Assembly (NCBI GenBank): GCA_001816655.1
Contig: MHCP01000024.1
Span: 1 to 6,046, forward strand
Length of the DNA: 6,046 nt
From: Candidatus Woykebacteria bacterium RBG_13_40_15
Lineage (GTDB): Bacteria; Patescibacteria; Microgenomatia; Woykebacterales; RBG-16-39-9b
Direction: 5' to 3'
A program made the position numbers and the translations under genes. Numbering within the stretch: position 1 is the stretch's first letter; each line of letters starts with the position of its first letter. Below are positions 1 to 4,394 of this stretch, piece by piece. Under the pieces are notes generated by a model that was not told the DNA's origin, ran no database searches, and was given only the letters and a program-made list of their open reading frames with translations.

Positions 1-185
1 TAAGCATGAAAGGCAGCTATGAATGCACCAGCTGAGACTCCTGCGACGTGAGTTGGAATGATTTTCTTTTCGAGAAAAGCTCTTAATACTCCAATGTGAA
101 CTACTCCCCTATTTCCTCCTCCTGAATACGAAACTCCAATTATTTCTTTTTTGCAAATATTTGAATTGATTTTACGTATCTTCAC
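1..185 (-). CDS. Patatin-like phospholipase, N-terminal fragment
   Basis: The gene runs off the left edge, so only the first 61 codons are visible. The translation carries two hallmark motifs of the patatin/RssA family. One is the glycine-rich oxyanion loop SGGGNRG (residues 21-27), followed by the usual hydrophobic HIGVLRAFLE helix. The other is the nucleophile elbow GVSAG (residues 49-53), with Ser51 as the predicted catalytic serine. The family hydrolyses acyl ester bonds of phospholipids or neutral lipids with a Ser-Asp dyad; the Asp would lie outside the window. The start chosen is GTG at 185-183. An in-frame TAA lies six codons upstream and no ATG precedes the motif. No Shine-Dalgarno is seen. 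A promoter-like site ends six bases before the GTG, so the mRNA may be leaderless. The short basic N-terminus (KIRKINSNICKK) has no signal peptide, so a cytoplasmic enzyme is likely. The family call is firm; the substrate is unknown. Confidence 0.82.
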   Translation of the reverse strand, partial: MKIRKINSNICKKEIIGVSYSGGGNRGVVHIGVLRAFLEKKIIPTHVAGVSAGAFIAAFHA

Positions 186-191
186 ATATAT

Positions 192-221
192 ATCGTAAAA
201 TTATATATATAAATAAGTCAA
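192..221 (-). promoter_or_regulatory. Possible promoter for the patatin-like gene
   Basis: On the minus strand TTGACT (221-216) and TACGAT (197-192) are separated by 18 bases; these match the sigma-70 hexamers at 5/6 and 4/6. Initiation about seven bases further on would fall at the GTG codon at 185, giving a leaderless transcript. The area is very A+T-rich, so chance matches are likely. Confidence 0.35.
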
Positions 222-242
222 CTCTTATGTGCTTAACTGGGT

Positions 243-272
243 TTGACAAGTGTTTGGTTGTTGGCTTATAAT
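243..272 (+). promoter_or_regulatory. Consensus sigma-70 promoter, plus strand
   Basis: TTGACA (243-248) and TATAAT (267-272) are both exact consensus hexamers, 18 bases apart. It points away from the patatin-like gene and towards the 3' end of the hydrolase gene, in a window where all confident genes are on the other strand. The expected start site near 279-281 lies 1-3 bases before an ATG at 282. Confidence 0.55.
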
Positions 273-281
273 AAAAATAGA

Positions 282-365
282 ATGACTGCCCGCTATCGAA
301 TAATATTTTATGCTGCTATAACATCTTTTCTACTTCTTCTTTTGCTACCAAAAACTTGGATTTAA
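282..365 (+). CDS. Possible 27-residue hydrophobic peptide
   Basis: This short ORF begins ten bases after the -10 box of the consensus promoter at 243-272. The peptide has a basic N-terminus (MTARYR), then a hydrophobic run from residue 7 to 22 that ends in six consecutive leucines, then the tail PKTWI. That layout would suit a tiny single-pass membrane peptide. There is no Shine-Dalgarno; translation would have to be leaderless. The stop codon lies inside the loop of a 10-bp inverted repeat (348-375). Many type I toxins and small stress peptides have this general shape, but I recognise no specific family and see no obvious antisense antitoxin. It is the only plus-strand gene candidate in the window. 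An ORF of this size can easily arise by chance, so support rests mainly on the promoter placement. Confidence 0.28.
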   Translation: MTARYRIIFYAAITSFLLLLLLPKTWI

Positions 366-375
366 AAGTTTTTGG
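348..375. repeat. 10-bp inverted repeat with 8-base loop
   Basis: CCAAAAACTT (348-357) and AAGTTTTTGG (366-375) are perfect reverse complements around an eight-base loop that contains the TAA of the small ORF at 282-365. The stem has only four G-C pairs and no T-run follows, so it is not a classical terminator. It could cap a short plus-strand transcript. Confidence 0.45.
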
Positions 376-445
376 TCTGCGGTACTAAGCGTGAATCGAA
401 TACAATTATTCCCACTGTGTTATGAAAATATTTACGTAAACGAAT

Positions 446-492
446 AGTCGCCTGTCCCCACGGAGACGTTGTCCCCTCAGGTTCAGGCGACT
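446..492 (-). terminator. Inverted repeat at the hydrolase 3' end
   Basis: AGTCGCCTG (446-454) and CAGGCGACT (484-492) form a perfect G+C-rich 9-bp stem that includes the TGA stop of the hydrolase (483-485). The 29-base interior holds two direct copies of TGTCCCC (453-459 and 470-476). The position suits transcript termination or 3'-end protection for the minus-strand hydrolase mRNA. The loop is long and no U-tract follows on the minus strand, so the terminator role is tentative. Confidence 0.4.
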
Positions 493-1277
493 GCTCTCTC
501 AGCTATCTTGTTGCCGTGAAGTATTTCGGCGATTGTCCGGCACACCTGCGGATTGAAAGGCAGGACTAGATGGCGGCCTTTCACCCTGACAACGTTGCTT
601 TGGCCGTCGGGGCGAGTGTTTCGCCAGTTCACTATCCCGTCTTCTTCTGTATAGACAAATGTGGTCGTCACAGGTGAACGTGAGAGTACCTCTGGCGTAA
701 TCAGGGCTAGGCAATGGCAGCTTGGCGTCAGACAGTCTGGGTAGAGGCCTTTCCCCGATCGCAATGTTCTTACAACCTTGGCAATTCCTACGGTGATCGG
801 GTTTACTTGAATCGCTCCGTTGCGCGGCCGGATTGGAGACGCTAGAAGGATTACCTGCTCAACCATATCGGGGTTAGCTAGGGCTACGAGCAGAGCGATA
901 GTACCACCTAGACTATGGCCGATGAGAGTTACTCTTCGCCCACTCTTCTTAAAGGCTTCCCTGACGGTTTCTGTTAGTTGGTCACACAGTGACTTGAGGC
1001 ATTTGGCATTGAGACCAATACCTGACATCACAGGGGTGTAGCCAATTGCCCAGAGCCACCAGTACATAGGGGTTAGGTAGAAGTCTGTGCCCATGAAGCC
1101 TGGGACTAGTACCACTGCTGAGCCGTCACCGCGAGGAACTCCAAAGCCCCATGTAGTAAGAGAAAAAAGGCTTGTGAATCTTTCCCATGGCCACAGAAGC
1201 TCCCTCCATAGCGGTATTGAGAAGTTTGGCTCAAGGCGAATTCCCGCGTTGGTCCTGGTGTCTAGCACGACTGTCAT
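483..1277 (-). CDS. Alpha/beta hydrolase (lipase/esterase-like)
   Basis: This 264-residue protein has the order of motifs expected of an alpha/beta-hydrolase-fold serine esterase or lipase. A strand and oxyanion loop VVLVPGFMG (residues 55-63) come first, then the nucleophile elbow GHSLGG (120-125, Ser122), a probable acid in YTEEDGIVNW (Asp213), and a probable catalytic His236 in VKGRHLVLPF. The arrangement resembles triacylglycerol-lipase-like proteins; the substrate cannot be read from sequence. The N-terminal 40 residues are tryptophan-rich and not a clear signal peptide; a Trp/Tyr-rich segment at 71-80 could be a membrane-contacting lid. The start is ATG at 1277, eight bases behind GGAGG. 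A GTG nine bases further upstream overlaps the Shine-Dalgarno and is rejected. The gene has its own promoter (1348-1377). Its G+C, near 50 percent by eye, contrasts sharply with the A+T-rich flanks, which could mean transfer or stronger selection on this gene. Confidence 0.85.
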   Translation of the reverse strand: MTVVLDTRTNAGIRLEPNFSIPLWRELLWPWERFTSLFSLTTWGFGVPRGDGSAVVLVPGFMGTDFYLTPMYWWLWAIGYTPVMSGIGLNAKCLKSLCDQLTETVREAFKKSGRRVTLIGHSLGGTIALLVALANPDMVEQVILLASPIRPRNGAIQVNPITVGIAKVVRTLRSGKGLYPDCLTPSCHCLALITPEVLSRSPVTTTFVYTEEDGIVNWRNTRPDGQSNVVRVKGRHLVLPFNPQVCRTIAEILHGNKIAERAVA

Positions 1278-1280
1278 CTT

Positions 1281-1292
1281 GATCACCTCCTT
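1281..1292 (-). promoter_or_regulatory. Full-length Shine-Dalgarno of the hydrolase
   Basis: The minus strand reads AAGGAGGTGATC from 1292 to 1281, complementary over all 12 bases to the usual bacterial 16S 3' end (GATCACCTCCTT). GGAGG lies eight bases from the ATG at 1277, which fixes that start over the GTG at 1286. CTTGATCA occurs twice (1278-1285 and 1294-1301), flanking the core of the site. Confidence 0.8.
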
Positions 1293-1347
1293 CCTTGATC
1301 ATAATATCCCCTCTCCTGCGCTTATTTTTATTGAAAAGTTCAAATAT

Positions 1348-1377
1348 ATTATCTGTCCTATAGGGTATAGCTGTCAA
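1348..1377 (-). promoter_or_regulatory. Hydrolase promoter with palindromic spacer
   Basis: On the minus strand TTGACA (1377-1372, exact consensus) and GATAAT (1353-1348, 5/6) are separated by 18 bases. The expected start near 1341 would give a leader of about 64 bases. The spacer contains a perfect palindrome, CTATA-GGG-TATAG on the plus strand (1358-1370), in a typical position for a repressor-type operator. The promoter begins 14 bases downstream of the stop of the preceding orphan gene, so the hydrolase can be transcribed independently. Confidence 0.6.
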
Positions 1378-1390
1378 GCAAATTTTGTTT

Positions 1391-1975
1391 TTAGGGATAT
1401 CTAACCTGGAATTGGCAATTGGTTTCGATGCTCATATCATGATCAAACGCGAATATTATTTTCCCTTTATAAATAACAAAGGTATGAGGCGATGCACGCG
1501 CCTCCTCTTTTGAAGCTGTTTTTAAATTGATAACTATTTCCTTTTCTTCCAAACCCTTAAAAATAAGGGGGTTTTCCAATTTATAATTAATAAACTGATC
1601 ATCGCTACTATTTTCTACTTGTGTGCTGGGAAGTGTGTTAAGCAAGTAAGCGTATCTCCTGTTATTTATACCTAATAAATTTACATCTACACTGATTTTT
1701 TCTAAGTTAACCAAGATTTTATTTTTATTTGTTAGCGTGAATTTAAACGAAAATTCTTTGTTTGTATTTGATGTTTCATTGCAACTTGTTTTAACTTTTA
1801 TTTTTTTAATCAAGCTGGCTCCAATTTTCCTATCCTGATAAGTTTGGTATGTGCCAAAAGAGAGCAAACTAACAGAAATGATAATTATTATTAGGATAGG
1901 CGTCAGAACTGGTTTCAGAATAACCCAGATAGACTTAAACATTTGAGGAAATTTAGATATTATTAGATCTTCCAC
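1391..1975 (-). CDS. Hypothetical single-pass membrane-anchored protein
   Basis: I do not recognise this 194-residue protein. It starts with about 20 residues, then one strong transmembrane segment (about residues 22-41, including a run of five isoleucines), then a basic stretch (KKIKVK) and a soluble domain of about 130 residues. The domain alternates polar and hydrophobic residues (for example FSFKFTLTNK, ISVDVNLLG, KEIVINLKT), which suggests a mostly beta, perhaps Ig-like, extracytoplasmic domain; that is inference. It has two cysteines in that domain (Cys65, Cys187) that could form a disulfide. Neither the GTG at 1975 nor the ATG at 1942 has a Shine-Dalgarno; the GTG start is kept because both give the same topology. 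The gene is very A+T-rich and lies 87 bases downstream of the membrane-protein gene at 2063-2488. The two may form a unit. Confidence 0.65.
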   Translation of the reverse strand: MEDLIISKFPQMFKSIWVILKPVLTPILIIIIISVSLLSFGTYQTYQDRKIGASLIKKIKVKTSCNETSNTNKEFSFKFTLTNKNKILVNLEKISVDVNLLGINNRRYAYLLNTLPSTQVENSSDDQFINYKLENPLIFKGLEEKEIVINLKTASKEEARASPHTFVIYKGKIIFAFDHDMSIETNCQFQVRYP

Positions 1976-2062
1976 TAAGTGTCGTTTGATAATTACTTAC
2001 ATTTGAGAGAAATCCAATTTTGATTGTCGAACTTGTGTTTTTGAAATATATTGCTAACGTAT

Positions 2063-2488
2063 TCAAATTTTTTTGAGATTAGTTTTAGTTTTATTTTTAA
2101 ATAAGGGAATTCTTAATATAGATTTTTTCAATTTTCCCACAAAAAAGTAATTGTGTATGAATAAGCTGATCAATACACCTACAACAGGGACAGCAATGAA
2201 CCAAAAAACGTTATTGGGTATGCCGGGGAAGATAAAAGCGATTATTGCGATAAATATGGGAAGTAAAAGAATTATTAGAATTGATTGAAGAGCAAGTCTT
2301 TGCCACAGAAATCCTTTTTTTTGAACCTTTTTCAGCCAAACATAATAAATTAATAATCTCGTGGGAAGATAAGTGAGTATAAAGGTGAAAGGGTTTGGCT
2401 GGAATTGATTACCAGAAAAGATGGAGATCGTGATAGCGAATAATAACGACAGAACATCAATAAACACGTAAATCAGTAAGGTTTTCAT
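2063..2488 (-). CDS. Hypothetical four-helix membrane protein
   Basis: This 141-residue protein is not recognised. It has four hydrophobic stretches long enough to span a membrane (about residues 4-24, 34-52, 67-88 and 94-117), a short basic loop between the second and third (KKVQKKG, 53-59), and a strongly basic C-terminal tail of 25 residues rich in lysine. By the positive-inside rule, both the loop and the tail would be cytoplasmic. There is no catalytic motif. The start is ATG at 2488, with no clear Shine-Dalgarno and a 20-bp palindrome seven bases upstream. G+C content is about a quarter in places, the lowest among the coding regions here, similar to the gene at 1391-1975 and unlike the DUF84 gene upstream. 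Length and topology suggest a small integral membrane protein or accessory subunit, but no function can be assigned. Confidence 0.68.
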   Translation of the reverse strand: MKTLLIYVFIDVLSLLFAITISIFSGNQFQPNPFTFILTYLPTRLLIYYVWLKKVQKKGFLWQRLALQSILIILLLPIFIAIIAFIFPGIPNNVFWFIAVPVVGVLISLFIHNYFFVGKLKKSILRIPLFKNKTKTNLKKI

Positions 2489-2495
2489 ATATTTA

Positions 2496-2515
2496 TTTAG
2501 TACCTGTATACTAAA
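2496..2515. promoter_or_regulatory. 20-bp palindrome, candidate operator
   Basis: TTTAGTA (2496-2502) and TACTAAA (2509-2515) are perfect 7-bp arms around a six-base centre, seven bases upstream of the ATG of the four-helix membrane protein. It overlaps the end of a weak promoter-like site (2515-2543), so it would sit over the transcription start. That is a common location for repressor binding. No regulator gene for it is visible in the window. Confidence 0.4.
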
Positions 2516-2543
2516 ATATATTACAGTTTAACATTTTGAGCAA
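2515..2543 (-). promoter_or_regulatory. Weak promoter-like site before membrane gene
   Basis: The minus strand has TTGCTC (2543-2538, 3/6) and TATATT (2520-2515, 5/6) with 17 bases between. The spacing is ideal but the -35 match is poor. It would start transcription near 2508, inside the palindrome at 2496-2515. Confidence 0.25.
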
Positions 2544-2549
2544 ATTTAA

Positions 2550-3077
2550 CTACCGCCAATATTTTGGTGTAAGAAAAGGCATTAGGGCGCAAATGATACC
2601 TTGTTCGTAAGCTTTAGCGCGAGATAACCTTCCGGCAGTCAACGCGCTATAAGCACCGCCGCGTCGTTTTGTTCCTCGCCCGCCGACTAGCTTGTCAATT
2701 GCTGCCCCAAGCTCATCGCCAGAGGCCATCTGCTTAATTATTTTATTTGGCAATTGAAACCGTGCGGATGTACCTCTCCCCACTTTTCCTTGTTTGTCTA
2801 CGACGGCAATCCAAGCGTTGCTGAAAACGCCGTATTTGTGTTTTTGGATTCCGCCTTCAATTCCCACCCCGTAATCAGCTTTTATCTTTCTTTGGGCGTT
2901 TTTTGCGCGATTCAAAGCTCCTTGAAAAGCTTCCTTATCAGTTTTTGGTTGGTCTGAAACGCCAGATTCTACTTGGAGTGGAACTAACCTAATTTGTCCG
3001 GCAAAGGCTTTTTGAAAAGCGTTTGTGGCAGCTCTGATTTTCGCCGGATTTGTAGAACCTACTGCCACTATTATCAT
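2550..3077 (-). CDS. DUF84 inosine/xanthosine triphosphatase
   Basis: The 175-residue product matches the YjjX/DUF84 non-canonical purine NTPase family, in which E. coli YjjX is of similar length. Family hallmarks appear in order: the N-terminal GSTNPAKIRA nucleotide-binding segment (residues 7-16), GVSDQP (39-44), VGIEGGI (71-77), DELGAAID (121-128), and the C-terminal GAYSALTAGRLSRAKAYEQG with ALMPF (141-168). The enzyme hydrolyses deaminated nucleotides such as ITP and XTP to nucleoside diphosphate and phosphate, keeping damaged purines out of RNA and DNA. It acts in the cytoplasm with a divalent metal. The start is the ATG at 3077, directly at the GSTNPAK strand; no Shine-Dalgarno precedes it. 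The gene is complete, with G+C content well above the orphan membrane genes downstream. The biochemical call follows from the family and not from direct evidence for this protein. Confidence 0.88.
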   Translation of the reverse strand: MIIVAVGSTNPAKIRAATNAFQKAFAGQIRLVPLQVESGVSDQPKTDKEAFQGALNRAKNAQRKIKADYGVGIEGGIQKHKYGVFSNAWIAVVDKQGKVGRGTSARFQLPNKIIKQMASGDELGAAIDKLVGGRGTKRRGGAYSALTAGRLSRAKAYEQGIICALMPFLTPKYWR

Positions 3078-3200
3078 TTTATTACTCTAACACATTTTTT
3101 ATTTTAAAAAACCAAAGCAAATCAAGTACTTAAAGGTATCATAATAATAATAATTATTGCTTGTCTGTTGACGAATTAAGATAAAAGTAGTAGAAATATT

Positions 3201-3273
3201 AACGCTCCTTTGGAAAACCAAAGCCTGAAAGGTAGAAATATCTGGACAGCTACAGGTGGACTGAAGGAGCGTT
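3201..3273. repeat. Closed multi-stem structured element
   Basis: AACGCTCCTT (3201-3210) and AAGGAGCGTT (3264-3273) are perfect 10-bp inverted arms 53 bases apart. Inside lie a second perfect hairpin, CTTTGG-AAAA-CCAAAG (3208-3223), and a bulged stem pairing CCT/AGG (3224-3226 with 3254-3256) and GTAG/CTAC (3232-3235 with 3250-3253). With the closing stem trimmed to seven pairs these make a three-way junction. On the plus strand the closing stem is followed by TTTTGTTAT, a weak terminator-like tail, and is preceded by a promoter-like TTGACG-17-TAGAAA (3168-3196). On the minus strand it begins three bases after the stop of the 70-residue orphan. It could be a small structured RNA, an mRNA 3'-end element or a palindromic repeat. 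I recognise no known riboswitch or ribozyme consensus. Confidence 0.5.
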
Positions 3274-3276
3274 TTG

Positions 3277-3489
3277 TTATCTAGCTAATTTTGAACGAAG
3301 CCTTTCTTTTAAAACGGGGTTGTCTAGCCATTCACTTACCTTAGACCAAATTTCAGAGCACTCGTGCCCATTCATACCTACGATATTAATTATCTTTTTT
3401 TCTAAATAATTAGCATTTTCCTCTGACGCAGGGATTCCTAAATCATAAAATATACCTTTGTGGATCATATGGTGGATGAAGCAACTCAT
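3277..3489 (-). CDS. Small hypothetical protein (70 residues)
   Basis: I do not recognise this protein. It is soluble, with no membrane segment, and rich in charged residues. A His-containing N-terminus (MSCFIHHMIHKG) with two cysteines overall (Cys3, Cys44) is followed by what look like three helices, ending in EWLDNPVLKERLRSKLAR. The start at 3489 (ATG) has no Shine-Dalgarno; an in-frame ATG at 3468 is an alternative. Support comes from a good promoter-like site upstream (3522-3550), from lying alone in the gap between the aquaporin and DUF84 genes, and from a structured element beginning three bases after its stop. The His/Cys residues could bind metal, but no standard motif is present. 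A chance ORF cannot be excluded at this length. Confidence 0.48.
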   Translation of the reverse strand: MSCFIHHMIHKGIFYDLGIPASEENANYLEKKIINIVGMNGHECSEIWSKVSEWLDNPVLKERLRSKLAR

Positions 3490-3521
3490 ATTAACAAAAA
3501 ATATCTACGCAGACATGAAAA

Positions 3522-3550
3522 ATACTAATACTTAAAAAGATGATTTTCAA
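3522..3550 (-). promoter_or_regulatory. Promoter-like site for the 70-residue orphan
   Basis: The minus strand has TTGAAA (3550-3545, 5/6) and TAGTAT (3527-3522, 4/6), exactly 17 bases apart. A start near 3515 gives a leader of about 26 bases before the ATG at 3489. Confidence 0.4.
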
Positions 3551-3604
3551 CAAACAAGTAAGTCTTTTTGATATAAGTTGACTAAAGCTTGGTTAGAGTG
3601 GTGA

Positions 3605-4267
3605 TTATATTTTTGACCTTAGAATTCCAAGTTGATAAACCAATGTTGCGAATGTTGCTCCGATTAGAGGACCCAACCAAAAAATGAGATGGTTGGCCCA
3701 GTAGTTTGCTACAACTGCAGGACCAAATGCTCTGGCTGGATTTAATAGTCCTCCAGTTAACGAAAAGCCAACGATAGCCAACCCAGTATATACAAGACCG
3801 ATTGCAATGCCAGCGTGTTTTGTTTGAGATCGTCTATCAACCAAAACACCAAAAACTACTAATACTAATAAAAATGTGAGAACTCCTTCAAGTAAGACGG
3901 CTGTAATTGGGTTGGACAAAGCTACTGTTGGTATAGCGGCTCTAGCGTTACCAAATATTCCTTCGATGAAGATACCAGCTAAAATTGCCCCAGCTAGTTG
4001 GGCTATTACATAACCTGCAGCGACTGAATTTTCAATTTTTTTGGTTATCCAAAAAGAAAGAGTAACGGCTGGGTTAAGATGAGCCCCGGAAACATGACTA
4101 AAAGCATAAATAAATGCCATTAGGGCTAAACCATGCGCTAAAGCAATACCTACGATTCCAAGAGAACCATTGGTTGCATTGTTTACAACAACAGAACTAC
4201 CACCGACAAAAACAAAACCAAATGTCCCAAGGAGTTCAGCGAGATAAGGAGTAGCTTCCCGATTCAA
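3605..4267 (-). CDS. Aquaporin / MIP-family channel
   Basis: This 220-residue membrane protein is a member of the major intrinsic protein family, with the two-fold repeat of three helices plus one half-helix. The first NPA box is in HLNPAVT (residues 64-70) and the second in LLNPARAFGP (174-183), including the conserved selectivity arginine Arg179. By eye alignment to E. coli AqpZ, the other selectivity-filter positions are His45, Ala164 and Gly173, in place of AqpZ Phe43, His174 and Thr183. This wider His/Ala/Gly/Arg filter would suit neutral solutes larger than water, or water plus small solutes; that is inference. The start is TTG at 4267-4265: in-frame TGA and TAA codons lie just upstream and a strong Shine-Dalgarno sits at the right distance, while the next in-frame ATG would remove the first helix. 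It has its own good promoter (4334-4361). Confidence 0.92.
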   Translation of the reverse strand: MNREATPYLAELLGTFGFVFVGGSSVVVNNATNGSLGIVGIALAHGLALMAFIYAFSHVSGAHLNPAVTLSFWITKKIENSVAAGYVIAQLAGAILAGIFIEGIFGNARAAIPTVALSNPITAVLLEGVLTFLLVLVVFGVLVDRRSQTKHAGIAIGLVYTGLAIVGFSLTGGLLNPARAFGPAVVANYWANHLIFWLGPLIGATFATLVYQLGILRSKI

Positions 4268-4272
4268 GAGTT

Positions 4273-4284
4273 ATCACCACCTTT
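4273..4284 (-). promoter_or_regulatory. Shine-Dalgarno that fixes the aquaporin TTG start
   Basis: The minus strand reads AAAGGTGGTGAT (4284-4273), matching the anti-Shine-Dalgarno complement AAGGAGGTGAT with one mismatch. GGTGG lies nine bases before the TTG at 4267. TGA and TAA codons in the same frame between the two rule out an earlier start. Confidence 0.7.
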
Positions 4285-4333
4285 CTGCTTAGAAAAAGAT
4301 AATCGATTAGGCAGACTTTGCATTTTTAGATCA

Positions 4334-4361
4334 AGTATAAAAACAAACGGGCAAGTGTCAA
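4334..4361 (-). promoter_or_regulatory. Aquaporin promoter
   Basis: The minus strand has TTGACA (4361-4356, exact) and TATACT (4339-4334, 5/6), 16 bases apart. The predicted start near 4327 leaves a leader of about 60 bases. It lies in the 127-base gap after the ROK kinase gene, so the aquaporin can be transcribed separately. Confidence 0.58.
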
Positions 4362-4394
4362 GATGAGATAACTTACTATAGCTTGCTTCTAGCT

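Larger units (their letters stand above)
186..482. other. Gene-poor spacer with divergent promoters
   Basis: This 297-base stretch separates the patatin-like gene from the 3' end of the alpha/beta hydrolase. It holds two outward-facing promoter-like sites whose -35 boxes are 21 bases apart, a possible 27-codon ORF (282-365), a 10-bp inverted repeat (348-375) and part of a second inverted repeat (446-492). From 376 to 445 I see nothing interpretable. No tRNA-like fold was found. Confidence 0.6.

Noticed and set aside
499..714. A second minus-strand frame inside the hydrolase
   Set aside because: It overlaps the C-terminal third of the hydrolase in another frame, and its translation shows no domain or ribosome binding site.
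1233..1302. A short overlapping ORF beginning at the ATG at 1302-1300 just before the hydrolase SD
   Set aside because: It has no SD of its own, encodes a charged low-complexity peptide, and arises from the duplicated TGATCAAG around the ribosome binding site.
820..1404. Two plus-strand open frames (820-1041 and 1087-1404) opposite the hydrolase
   Set aside because: They lie mostly antisense to a gene with a full catalytic triad, have low-complexity basic translations without motifs, and lack ribosome binding sites.
3139..3156. Short ATA/AAT tract
   Set aside because: A simple A+T-rich microsatellite of this length is expected in intergenic sequence of this composition.
3201..3273. Integron attC site
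   Set aside because: The end sequences do not fit the RYYYAAC and GTTRRRY core sites, and no integrase or cassette array is present.
3201..3273. Hammerhead ribozyme
   Set aside because: The required CUGANGA core is absent on both strands, although a GAAA and a three-way junction are present.
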